Below, piece by piece: positions 1-8,797 of a DNA stretch of 33,831 nucleotides; position 1 is the first letter of the stretch, and every line of letters starts with the position of its first letter. The notes beneath the pieces are model-generated. The model searched no databases. It was not told where the DNA came from and saw nothing but the letters and a program-made list of their open reading frames with translations. The stretch covers positions 1-33,831 of the forward strand of contig NZ_AEWG01000119.1 of assembly GCF_000190375.1 (NCBI RefSeq), in the 5' to 3' direction. Made by a program: the position numbers and the translations under genes. Source of the DNA: Rubrivivax benzoatilyticus JA2 = ATCC BAA-35. Lineage in GTDB: Bacteria; Pseudomonadota; Gammaproteobacteria; Burkholderiales; Burkholderiaceae_C.

Positions 1-1240
<1,240 letters not shown>

Positions 1241-1389
1241 GGGGATGGCGGAGGCGGCAGGTTTTTTTCAGCTGGACGGACATCGGCGGCAGGCCGCACG
1301 CGGCGGCAGGACGAAAGCGGCGATTGTGATCGGTGCCGGCCACCGGACGCGGGCACGGGGGCGGCGCTTGCGGCATCATCCGCGCCCCG

Positions 1390-2379
1390 ATGAGCCCCCG
1401 CCCTGCCCCGCCCGCCGCCGCCCCGCGGCTGTTGCTCGCCCCGATGGAGGGCCTGCTCGACTGCAGCCTGCGCGACGTGCTGACGCGTGTCGGCGGCGTC
1501 GAGCTCTGCGTCTCGGAGTTCATCCGCGTCACCGACCAGCTGCTGCCGGCGCGGGTGTTCACGCGCATCGCCCCCGAGCTGCTGGCCGGCGGGCGCACCG
1601 CCGCCGGCACGCCGGTGCGCGCGCAGCTGCTCGGCGGCGACCCGGTCTGCCTGGCCGAGAACGCCGCGCGCCTGGCCGAGCTGTCGCCGGCCGGCATCGA
1701 CCTGAACTTCGGCTGCCCGGCGCCGGTGGTCAACCGCCATCGCGGCGGCGCGGTGCTGCTCGACGAGCCGGAGCTGGTGCACGCCATCGTCGCCGCGGTG
1801 CGGCGCGCGGTGCCGGCCGCCGTGCCGGTGACGGCCAAGATGCGCCTGGGCCACCTGGACACGTCGCGCATGCTGGACTGCGCGCACGCGATCGCCGACG
1901 GCGGCGCCGCCGAGCTGGTGGTGCACGCACGCACCAAGGCCGAGGGTTACCGGCCGCCGGCGCACTGGCACCGCATCGCCGAGATCCGCGAGGCGGTGGC
2001 GCTGCCGGTGGTCGCCAACGGCGAGGTCTGGACGGTGGACGACGCGCGCCGCTGCCTGGCCGAGAGCGGCTGCGACGCGCTGATGCTGGGCCGCGGCATG
2101 GTCGCCGACCCGGGGCTGGCGCGGGCGATCCGCGCCGAGCCGGTGCCCGGCTGGGCGGCGCTGCAGCCCGAGCTGCGACGCTTCTGGGCGAGCGTCAGCG
2201 CGCGTGTCGAGCCGCGCCACCGCGCCGGGCGGCTCAAGCAGTGGCTGGGGCTGATGCGGCGGCGCTTTCCGGAGGCCGGCGAAGCCTTCGCACGCATCCG
2301 CGAGAGCAACGACGCGCGCCGCGTCGAGGCGCTGATGTTCGGCGAGGCGGCGCCGGCCGCCGCCGGCGCGCCCGCCTGA
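1390..2379 (+). CDS. dusC: tRNA-dihydrouridine(16) synthase DusC
   Basis: FMN-dependent cytosolic enzyme that reduces uridine to dihydrouridine in tRNA; DusC modifies U16. The 329-residue protein opens with the FMN-barrel motif LLLAPMEG (about 14-21). It carries the active-site segment [17 protein letters not shown] with catalytic Cys109, followed by the barrel motifs [15 protein letters not shown] and ANGEVW and the phosphate-binding LGRGM. The segment after the cysteine (VNRHRGGA) matches DusC rather than DusA or DusB. ATG 1390 is preferred over an in-frame upstream ATG at 1333 because homology begins just after it. The gene is divergent from the aminopeptidase and converges on the SapC gene four bases after its stop. 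Confidence 0.92.
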   Translation: MSPRPAPPAAAPRLLLAPMEGLLDCSLRDVLTRVGGVELCVSEFIRVTDQLLPARVFTRIAPELLAGGRTAAGTPVRAQLLGGDPVCLAENAARLAELSPAGIDLNFGCPAPVVNRHRGGAVLLDEPELVHAIVAAVRRAVPAAVPVTAKMRLGHLDTSRMLDCAHAIADGGAAELVVHARTKAEGYRPPAHWHRIAEIREAVALPVVANGEVWTVDDARRCLAESGCDALMLGRGMVADPGLARAIRAEPVPGWAALQPELRRFWASVSARVEPRHRAGRLKQWLGLMRRRFPEAGEAFARIRESNDARRVEALMFGEAAPAAAGAPA

Positions 2380-2383
2380 AGGC

Positions 2384-3160
2384 TCAGGCCGCGGGAGCGG
2401 CCGGGGCGTCCGCCGGCGCGGCGGCGGGCTGGCGCTGCAGGTGCCAGTCGAGCAGCTTGCGCATGTGGCCCAGCGACACGAAGTGGGCGTAGATCAGCCC
2501 GAGCAGGCCGCTCTTGAGCAGCTCGTGCGTGGTGGCCGCGTCCAGCGCCTGCACCTTCTCGTTGTCCACCGTCAGGAAGCCGTCGACGCTGAGCTTGCTG
2601 CCATCGGGCAGCGTGGCGTCGAAGCGCATCGGGCGCAGCAGGTCCAGGTCGCGCAGGCGGCGGCACAGCACGCGCGTGCGCTGCGTCTCGCCTTCCAGCG
2701 CCTCGAGCTGGGCGCGCGCGTTCTGCAGCACCTCGCCGGGCTTGCCGTCGGCGTCGAACATCGGCACGCCGTCGTCGGTGCCGACGCCGCTCCAGGCCGA
2801 GTCGAAGCAGACCGCGAAGTTCTCGGCGTCCATCCGGCCCAGGCACATCGGGTAGCCGCGCAGCGACGCCGGCATGTAGTCGGCGCGCCAGCGGCCCTGC
2901 TCGAGGAACAGGTTCTGCTTGGGCTGCAGGCCGAAGACGGCGATCGGCGCGATGGCCGCCTTGCCGTCGTCGTCGTTGCCGGTGCGCACGAAGAAGATCG
3001 GGTAGTCGCGCGCGGCGTCGACGAACTCGATCGCGGCGATGAAGCACGAGTTGAGGTCGGCGGCGACGCTCCAGTCGGTCACCGGCAGCGCCAGCTTCAG
3101 CGCGCGGTGCTCCTTGAGGTCCACCGGCACCGGCTTGCGGTGCAGCAGCGGGATGATCAT
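2384..3160 (-). CDS. SapC family protein
   Basis: A 258-residue protein of the SapC family, named after a Campylobacter S-layer locus; its biochemical role is not established. It starts MIIPLLHRKPVPVDLKEHR and contains the family-typical block PIFFVRTGN, then LFLEQGRWRADYMPASLRGYPM with CFDS nearby, and ends in an Ala/Pro-rich tail. No signal peptide or membrane segment is apparent, so it is probably cytoplasmic or exported by an unknown route. The start has a good ribosome site (AGGAG, 7 bases before ATG). Its ATG overlaps the stop of the upstream CNNM/CBS gene by four bases, so the two are translationally coupled in one operon. The family call is good; the function is unknown. Confidence 0.85.
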   Translation of the reverse strand: MIIPLLHRKPVPVDLKEHRALKLALPVTDWSVAADLNSCFIAAIEFVDAARDYPIFFVRTGNDDDGKAAIAPIAVFGLQPKQNLFLEQGRWRADYMPASLRGYPMCLGRMDAENFAVCFDSAWSGVGTDDGVPMFDADGKPGEVLQNARAQLEALEGETQRTRVLCRRLRDLDLLRPMRFDATLPDGSKLSVDGFLTVDNEKVQALDAATTHELLKSGLLGLIYAHFVSLGHMRKLLDWHLQRQPAAAPADAPAAPAA

Positions 3161-4455
3161 TCGTTCTCTCCTGTGTTGTCGGTGCGCGAGACGAGCACCT
3201 TGTCGACACGTTTGCCGTCGAGGTCGACGACCTCGAAGCGCCAGCCCTGCCAGCTGACGGCGTCGGCCGTCTTCGGCAGCCGGCCCAGCAGCAGCATCAC
3301 CATGCCGGCCAGCGTGTTGTAGCGGCCGCGCTCCTCGTCGGGCAGGTCCTTCAGCTCGAGCCGGTCCTTGAACTCGGGCACCGGGATCAGCCCGTCCATC
3401 AGCCAGCTGCCGTCCTCGCGGCGCACGGCCCAGGCGTCCTCGTCGGTCTGGTTGCCGAACTCGCCGGTGATCGCCTCGAGCAGGTCGCGCTCGGAGATCA
3501 CGCCCTGCACGGCGCCGTACTCGTCGACGACGAACACCAGGTCGGCCCGCGACTGGCGGAAGTGCTCCAGCAGCTCCATGCCCGACAGCGTCTCGGGCAC
3601 GAAGACCGGCGGCGTCAGCAGCGTCTGCAACTGCGGCGTCTCGCCGCGCGACAGCGGCTGCAGCAGCACGTGCGCGCCGAGCACGCCGATGACGTCGTCC
3701 AGGCTGCCGCGGCACACCGGGTAGCGCGAGTGGCCGTGCTCGGCGATCTGCGCCAGCACCTCGTCGATCGGGGCGTCGGCCTCGAGCCAGACGATCTCGG
3801 CACGCGGGATCATCATCGAGCCGATCTGGCGGTCGTCCAGGCGGAAGACGTTGCGCACCATCTGGTGCTCCTGGGCCTCGATGACACCGGCGTCCAGGCC
3901 TTCCTCCAGGCTGGCCGCGATCTCCTCCTCGGTGACGGCACGCTGCGTGTCCTCGCGGATGCCCAGCAGGCGCAGCACCGCCTGCGTCGAGGCCGACAGC
4001 AGCAGCACCAGCGGCCGCGCGGCCAGCGAGATCCAGGTCATCGGCCGCGCCACCAGGCGCGCCACCGTCTCCGGGTAGAGCTGGCCCAGGCGCTTGGGCA
4101 CCAGTTCGCCGAAGATGATCGTGACGATCGTGATCAGCACGACGACGATCGCCGTGGCGCCGATGCGTGCGCTGTGCTCGTGCACGCCGAGCGTGATCAG
4201 CCAGTCGCCCAGCGGCGCCGAGAACGCGGCCTCGCCGACGATGCCGTTGAGGATGCCGATGGAGGTGATGCCGATCTGCACCACCGACAGGAAACGCGTG
4301 GGGTCGTCGTGAAGGGCCATCGCGGCCCGGGCGCCGGGGGCGCCGTCTTCCACCATCACCTGGAGCCGGATCTTGCGTGACGCGGTGAGCGCCATCTCCG
4401 ACATGGCGAAAACGCCGTTGAGCAGGATGAGGAAGACGAGAAGCGAAACGTCCAT
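3157..4455 (-). CDS. CNNM/CorC-type (hemolysin family) membrane protein with CBS pair
   Basis: A 432-residue inner-membrane protein of the UPF0053/CNNM family, often annotated hemolysin or CorC and linked in several bacteria to Mg2+/Co2+ efflux. Order: an N-terminal DUF21 transmembrane domain (about 1-190, with hydrophobic runs VSLLVFLILLNGVFAMSE and AIVVVLITIVTIIFGELVPK), a CBS pair (about 200-340, including RYPVCRG, FVVDEYGAVQGVISERDLLEAI), then a C-terminal CorC/HlyC domain (about 350-425, MDGLIPVPEF and NTLAGMVM). The start at 4455 follows only a weak ribosome site and lies next to a 7-bp inverted repeat. It heads an operon with the SapC gene. The transported ion is not deducible from sequence. 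Confidence 0.88.
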   Translation of the reverse strand: MDVSLLVFLILLNGVFAMSEMALTASRKIRLQVMVEDGAPGARAAMALHDDPTRFLSVVQIGITSIGILNGIVGEAAFSAPLGDWLITLGVHEHSARIGATAIVVVLITIVTIIFGELVPKRLGQLYPETVARLVARPMTWISLAARPLVLLLSASTQAVLRLLGIREDTQRAVTEEEIAASLEEGLDAGVIEAQEHQMVRNVFRLDDRQIGSMMIPRAEIVWLEADAPIDEVLAQIAEHGHSRYPVCRGSLDDVIGVLGAHVLLQPLSRGETPQLQTLLTPPVFVPETLSGMELLEHFRQSRADLVFVVDEYGAVQGVISERDLLEAITGEFGNQTDEDAWAVRREDGSWLMDGLIPVPEFKDRLELKDLPDEERGRYNTLAGMVMLLLGRLPKTADAVSWQGWRFEVVDLDGKRVDKVLVSRTDNTGENE

Positions 4456-4459
4456 TAGA

Positions 4460-4478
4460 GCCGCCGCGACACGGCGGC
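4460..4478. promoter_or_regulatory. 7-bp inverted repeat upstream of the CNNM/CBS gene
   Basis: GCCGCCG, a 5-base loop CGACA, then CGGCGGC: perfect complementarity, ending five bases before the CNNM/CBS start codon and inside the 66-bp divergent spacer with apaH. In the leftward transcript it would form a hairpin covering the translation initiation region; as DNA it could be an operator. Seen directly; the role is inference. Confidence 0.35.
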
Positions 4479-4521
4479 GACGGGCTGTGGGGAGGCGCGC
4501 GAGCGTAGCAGAATCCGCGCC

Positions 4522-5334
4522 ATGATCTTCTTCGCTGGCGACGTGCAGGGTTGTGCGGACGCATTGGAACGCCTGCTCGCCGAGATCGGCTTCTCCCCCT
4601 CGCGCGACCGCCTGGTGGTGCTGGGCGACCTGGTCAACCGCGGCCCGCAGAACCTGGCCGTGCTGCGCCGGCTGCGCGACCTCGGCGACGCCGCGGTCTG
4701 CCTGCTGGGCAACCACGACCTGCACACGCTGGCCGTGGCGCACGGCGTGCGGCCGCTGCACCGCAACGACACGCTGGGCGAGATCCTGGCCGCGCCCGAC
4801 GCCGACGCCTGGGTCGACTGGCTGCGCCAGCGCCCGCTGGCGCACGTCGAGGCCGGCTGGTTGTGCGTGCACGCCGGCGTCGTGCCGCAGTGGGACACGG
4901 CCAGGACGCTGGCGCTGGCCGCCGAGGTGCAGGCCTGCCTGCGCGGCCCGGCCCTGCCGGCCTTTCTGCAGCGCATGTACGGCAACGAGCCGGCGCGCTG
5001 GGACGACGGCCTGCAAGGCGCCGACCGGCTGCGGTTCGTCGTCAACACGCTGACGCGCATCCGCTTCTGCAGCGCCGACGGCACGCTGGACTTCAAGACC
5101 AAGGACGGCGCCGCCGGGCTGATGCCGTGGTTCGAGGTGCCCGGCCGCAAGACCACCGGCGAGCCGATCGCCTTCGGCCACTGGAGCACGCTGGGCCTGG
5201 TGGTCGAGCCCGATCTGATGGCGCTGGACACCGGCTGCGTCTGGGGCGGCCGCCTCAGCGCGGTGCGCGTCGACGGCGGCCGGCAGGAGCTGGTGCAGGT
5301 CGGCTGCAGCCAGGCGCAGCGGCCGGGCGCCTGA
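4522..5334 (+). CDS. apaH: Symmetrical bis(5'-nucleosyl)-tetraphosphatase ApaH
   Basis: Cytosolic metallophosphatase that cuts Ap4A into two ADP, removing a stress-linked dinucleotide and also acting on Np4-capped RNA in E. coli. The 270-residue protein (E. coli about 280) has the full calcineurin-like metal motif set: GDVQGC near residue 6, GDLVNRGP near 35, GNHDLH near 64, a later HAGVVPQW block, and the ApaH-typical RMYGNEPARWDD and GHWSTLGL segments. The start is ATG 4522. No Shine-Dalgarno is present; instead a -10-like CAGAAT (4509-4514) ends seven bases before the ATG, so the message may be leaderless. Divergent from the CNNM gene; tRNA-Ser lies 65 bp downstream. Confidence 0.93.
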   Translation: MIFFAGDVQGCADALERLLAEIGFSPSRDRLVVLGDLVNRGPQNLAVLRRLRDLGDAAVCLLGNHDLHTLAVAHGVRPLHRNDTLGEILAAPDADAWVDWLRQRPLAHVEAGWLCVHAGVVPQWDTARTLALAAEVQACLRGPALPAFLQRMYGNEPARWDDGLQGADRLRFVVNTLTRIRFCSADGTLDFKTKDGAAGLMPWFEVPGRKTTGEPIAFGHWSTLGLVVEPDLMALDTGCVWGGRLSAVRVDGGRQELVQVGCSQAQRPGA

Positions 5335-5362
5335 ACCAGCGCCGAAGGGCCGCGCGCCGACC

Positions 5363-5368
5363 TAGAAT
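5363..5368 (+). promoter_or_regulatory. Candidate -10 element for tRNA-Ser
   Basis: TAGAAT lies 31 bases before the tRNA 5' end, giving a predicted transcription start near 5375. No convincing -35 sits 16-18 bases upstream, so the assignment rests on the -10 match and position only. Confidence 0.35.
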
Positions 5369-5399
5369 CGAGGGCTCCGGCGCAAGGCCGGACGACCCT

Positions 5400-5487
5400 G
5401 GAAGCGTGGCAGAGTGGTCGATTGCACCGGTCTTGAAAACCGGCGACGGGCAACCGTCCGTGAGTTCGAATCTCACCGCTTCCGCCA
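5400..5487 (+). tRNA. tRNA-Ser (anticodon UGA)
   Basis: An 88-nt gene including an encoded GCCA end. Acceptor strands GGAAGCG and CGCTTCC pair completely. The anticodon stem CCGGT/ACCGG encloses loop CTTGAAA with anticodon TGA at 5434-5436. A long variable arm (ACGGGCAACCGT region) is typical of class II serine tRNAs, and the T arm carries GTTCGAAT. It reads UCA-type serine codons. tRNA-Ser genes are frequent integration sites, and the next gene to the right has a less GC-rich composition. Confidence 0.97.
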
Positions 5488-5832
5488 GACATCCAATGGC
5501 AACAGGCACTCGGGACGCCCTTGAGGCCTCGCCTGCCATACGGCCAGCCCTGGCAGACAGTTCAGCGGCAGCGGACGAGTCCCGTCCGATCATCTCTGGC
5601 TGCGCGTCGGCGGCCCGTTCGCGCAGACCGACGATTCAAGTGCGTCCGACCGAGATCCTCGCTCTCGGGACGGCCGCTGCGTCGGCGAACGCTCCACCAT
5701 CCCTGATGCAACGTTGCCTCCGTGGGCGCAGCGAGGTGCTGCGCACGCGCACGCCCTGAACCGGCGACGCGTACTTTACCTTTTCTAGCCAAGAACTTTC
5801 CAATTATTCCGTCGCCGCTTTACCATTCGCGC
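5488..5832. other. 345-bp stretch without a convincing gene
   Basis: Open frames here show no recognisable protein and are short arginine/proline-rich translations typical of GC-rich non-coding DNA. Two inverted repeats lie close together: CTGCCA (5533-5538) with TGGCAG (5551-5556), and CGGACG (5572-5577) with CGTCCG (5583-5588, 5-base loop). The last 60 bases (5773-5832) are AT-rich for this window (TTTACCTTTTCTAG, AATTATTCC) and probably hold the promoter of the next gene, though no clear -35/-10 pair stands out. No second copy of the tRNA-Ser 3' end was found, so no attachment site can be claimed. Confidence 0.5.
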
Positions 5833-6849
5833 ATGAACAGCCCAGACACGACCCTCATGCTTCGGCTCGTCGACGAGGACCCGCGCAATGTTGCGGGGAG
5901 GCTGGCGAGTGCCCTGAACATCTCGCGTCAAGCGGCCAGCGCGCGACTCCAGAAGGCCATGAAGGCTGGGCTGCTGGGACGAGAGGGGCACGGGGCCGGC
6001 GTTCGCTACGAGCTGCAAACCTTGAAGGAGGTTCGGCAGAGTTTTGACCGTGTCGGGTTATCGGAAGACAGGGTGTGGCAACAGCACCTGCACCCTTTGG
6101 TGGCCGATCTCGCGGAGAACGTGCGCGATGTCTGGCGCTACGGCATGACGGAGATGATCAACAACGCCGTCGATCACTCCGGATCGCCGCAGGTGCACAT
6201 CCGCATGCGACGAAACGGGTTGTTCACGCAGGCCTGGGTCGTGGACGATGGCGAAGGGATCTTCCTGCGCATCCAGAGGGCGCTTGGGCTGTTCGACCAG
6301 CGAGAGGCGATCCTCGAGCTGGCCAAGGGGAAGTTCACGACCGATCCCGACAACCACTCGGGCGAAGGCATTTTCTTCTCGTCGAAGGTGTTCGACTGCT
6401 TCTACATCCGGTCCGGGCGACTGCACTTCGCGCACGACTCGGACGAGGCCGATGTTCTGCTCGAATCGAATGGGGATGCACCGGGGACCACGGTGCTCAT
6501 GAAACTGGCCAACGACAGCACGCGCACCACGCGAGAGGTGTTCGACAAGTTCGCCGTGCCCGACGAATACACCTTCGCCAAGACGATCGTGCCGGTTCGC
6601 TTGGCTCAGCACGAAGGCGAGAAGCTGGTCTCCCGGTCTCAGGCCAAGCGCCTGACGATGCGGTTCGATCGCTTTCGGACGGTGATCCTGGACTTTGCTG
6701 GCGTCGCCGAGATCGGCCAGGCGTTCGCCGACGAAGTGTTCCGGGTGTTCCAGCGAGCGCACCCGCAGACCACTCTGGTCCCGACCAACATGACGCCAGA
6801 GGTGAAGTCGATGGTCTCCCGGGCCCGGGCCGCGAGCCGCGCCTCCTGA
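5833..6849 (+). CDS. Winged HTH + GHKL ATPase + STAS-like (DUF4325-type) regulatory protein
   Basis: A 338-residue protein with three parts. Residues about 8-60 look like a winged helix-turn-helix (VAGRLASALNISRQAASARL, then a wing ending GVRYEL). Residues about 85-225 resemble a histidine-kinase-like GHKL ATPase: N box EMINNAVDHS (107-116), G1 box DDGEG (138-142), and a second glycine box HSGEGI (175-180). Residues about 250-330 match the STAS-like DUF4325 pattern (LVSRSQAKRLTMRF, then VILDFAGVAEIGQAFADEVFRVF). There is no phospho-acceptor His domain, so it is not an ordinary sensor kinase. The plan recalls anti-sigma kinases (SpoIIAB-like) fused to an antagonist-like STAS domain and a DNA-binding head. 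Codon use is visibly less GC-rich than in the neighbours and it sits just past tRNA-Ser, suggesting acquisition by transfer. The function is unknown; the domain calls are moderately to fairly sure. Confidence 0.8.
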   Translation: MNSPDTTLMLRLVDEDPRNVAGRLASALNISRQAASARLQKAMKAGLLGREGHGAGVRYELQTLKEVRQSFDRVGLSEDRVWQQHLHPLVADLAENVRDVWRYGMTEMINNAVDHSGSPQVHIRMRRNGLFTQAWVVDDGEGIFLRIQRALGLFDQREAILELAKGKFTTDPDNHSGEGIFFSSKVFDCFYIRSGRLHFAHDSDEADVLLESNGDAPGTTVLMKLANDSTRTTREVFDKFAVPDEYTFAKTIVPVRLAQHEGEKLVSRSQAKRLTMRFDRFRTVILDFAGVAEIGQAFADEVFRVFQRAHPQTTLVPTNMTPEVKSMVSRARAASRAS

Positions 6850-7060
6850 GGTACACGACGCGCGCATCGCTTGCAAACCCCGCTGCGCCGTCCATCTTGC
6901 GTCGCCCAGTGGCCTGCGGAGGACGAGCAGGCGGGGGCGATCGGCGATCAGGTTTGCACCCCGGCTCCGCGGTCACAGCGCGAGCGGTACGGCCGGCCTC
7001 CCTTCACGGCCCCGCCATCCCATTCGCCGCCCTGCCCCCGATTCAGCGGACAATCCCCCC

Positions 7061-7405
7061 ATGGACCTGCATGTGCCGATCACCCTCACCGACGAACTCG
7101 CCGACGACGTCGTCACCGCCAGCGCTCGCCTGAACCTCGCCAGCGGCGAGATCGGGCGCATCGAGTACCACGACTGGGACGTCGCCACCCAGGGTCACCC
7201 CTGGGAGCGCGACGACTACGAGTTCACCAGCGGCACGCTGTCCAACGCCGGCAAGGACGTCGAGTTCGGCGTCACCGTCAACCGCACCTCCGGGCAGTAC
7301 TCGGTCAGCGCCGACGAGCTGCTGGAGATCAAGGTCAAGGCCGCGCAGCTGTTCGCCGGCATCAGCGGGACGGATCTGGCCGGACGCACCGGCCGCACGC
7401 ACTGA
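7061..7405 (+). CDS. Hypothetical protein, 114 aa
   Basis: A small acidic protein starting MDLHVPITLTDELADDVV, with predicted beta-rich middle segments (IGRIEYHDWDV, DYEFTSGTLSNAGKDVEFGVTVN) and a final helix-like KVKAAQLFAGI. No signal peptide, membrane segment or cysteine. I do not recognise the family. Coding is supported by an acidic composition unlike shadow frames and by the position of its ATG, six bases after a -10-like GACAAT (7049-7054), which again suggests a leaderless message. chrA begins 34 bases after its stop and may be co-transcribed. Confidence 0.65.
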   Translation: MDLHVPITLTDELADDVVTASARLNLASGEIGRIEYHDWDVATQGHPWERDDYEFTSGTLSNAGKDVEFGVTVNRTSGQYSVSADELLEIKVKAAQLFAGISGTDLAGRTGRTH

Positions 7406-7439
7406 GCGGCCGGCACGGCGCGCGGCACGCACCAGCGCC

Positions 7440-8642
7440 GTGATGCCGTCGCCGACTCGGGCCGGGCACGGCAGCGCCGTCGAGGTGCTGCTGGCCTTCC
7501 TGAAGCTCGGCCTGACCTCTTTCGGCGGCCCCGTCGCGCACCTGGGCTACTTCCACGCCGAGTTCGTCGGCCGCCGCCGCTGGCTGGACGAACGCAGCTA
7601 CGCCGAGCTCGTCGCGCTGTGCCAGTTCCTGCCGGGCCCGGCCAGCAGCCAGGTCGGCATGGCGCTCGGGCTGCTGCGCGCCGGCTGGGCCGGCGCGGCG
7701 ATGGCCTGGCTGGGCTTCACGCTGCCGTCGGCGCTGGCGCTGATCGCATTCGCCTACGGCATCGCCGGCCACCCCGGCCTCGCCGCGTCGGGCGCGGTGC
7801 ACGGGCTGAAGGTGGTGGCCGTGGCCGTCGTCGCGCAGGCGGTGTGGACGATGGCGCGCACGCTGTGCCCCGACCGGCCACGCGCGGCGCTGGCCCTCCT
7901 GGCCGCGCTGGCGACGCTGGCGCTGCCGTCGGCGCCGGGCCAGTTGGCGGTGATCGTCGCCGCGGGCCTCGTCGGCTGGCGGCTGCTGAAGCTGCCGCCA
8001 GCGCCGCCGGGGCCGCAGGCGGTCTGGCGCGTGCCACGCGCGGCCGGCGTCGCGGCGCTGGCGCTGTTCGCGGCGCTGCTGCTCGGGCTGCCGCTGCTCG
8101 CCGCGGCCACCGGCTCGCCGGCCTGGGCGCTGGTCGACGGCGTCTACCGCGCCGGTGCGCTGGTCTTCGGCGGCGGCCACGTCGTGCTGCCGCTGCTGCA
8201 GGCGAGCGTCGTGCCGTCCGGCGCGGTCGACGACGCCGCCTTCCTCGCCGGCTACGGCGCGGCGCAGGCGGTGCCGGGGCCGCTGTTCACGTTCGCGGCC
8301 TACCTCGGCGCGGTCGCGCAGGGGCCGCTCGCGGGCTGGGTCGGCGGGCTGGTGTTCCTGGTCGTGATCTTCGTGCCGGCGTTCCTGCTCGTCGTCGGCG
8401 CGCTGCCGTTCTGGGACACGCTGCGCCGGCGTGACGCGGTGCGCGCGGCGATGGCCGGCGTCAACGCCGCGGTCGTCGGCATCCTGCTGGCGGCGCTGTA
8501 CGACCCGGTCTGGACCACCGCCATCGGCAGCCGCGCCGACTTCGGCCTGGCGCTGGCGGCCTTCGGGCTGCTGGCCTGGGGCCGCGTGTCGCCGGTGATC
8601 GTCGTCGCGCTGGGCGCGGCGGCCGGCGCGCTGCTGGGCTGA
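7440..8642 (+). CDS. chrA: Chromate transporter family protein (ChrA, two CHR domains)
   Basis: A 400-residue inner-membrane protein of the CHR superfamily, whose studied members export chromate, probably in exchange for another ion. It is the bidomain form. The N-terminal CHR half begins FLKLGLTSFGGPVAHLGYF and has LCQFLPGPASSQVGMALG. The C-terminal half repeats the pattern as GALVFGGGHVVLPLL and GYGAAQAVPGPLFTFAAYLG. About ten hydrophobic segments are visible. GTG 7440 and ATG 7443 are adjacent possible starts. No chrB or chrC regulator is nearby; a NhaR-like LysR gene follows 155 bp downstream. Actual chromate resistance is not proven by sequence, since many CHR proteins have untested substrates. 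Confidence 0.9.
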   Translation: MMPSPTRAGHGSAVEVLLAFLKLGLTSFGGPVAHLGYFHAEFVGRRRWLDERSYAELVALCQFLPGPASSQVGMALGLLRAGWAGAAMAWLGFTLPSALALIAFAYGIAGHPGLAASGAVHGLKVVAVAVVAQAVWTMARTLCPDRPRAALALLAALATLALPSAPGQLAVIVAAGLVGWRLLKLPPAPPGPQAVWRVPRAAGVAALALFAALLLGLPLLAAATGSPAWALVDGVYRAGALVFGGGHVVLPLLQASVVPSGAVDDAAFLAGYGAAQAVPGPLFTFAAYLGAVAQGPLAGWVGGLVFLVVIFVPAFLLVVGALPFWDTLRRRDAVRAAMAGVNAAVVGILLAALYDPVWTTAIGSRADFGLALAAFGLLAWGRVSPVIVVALGAAAGALLG

Positions 8643-8797
8643 AGGGCCCGCAAACGCCGCCGCCGAGCGGCCCGGACGGAACACGCGGCGCGCCTCGCGC
8701 TCGAACGTAGACTCGATGGGTCGCGGCCGAACCGTCGCACAAATCTGATGACGCCCGCGCCGCAGCACCGGCCGGCCCAGGGGAGAACGCGCCCGCC

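Noticed and set aside
5400..6900. Integrative element with tRNA-Ser as attachment site
   Set aside because: No integrase gene and no second copy of the tRNA 3' end were found in the window, so only a weak suspicion of transfer is kept.
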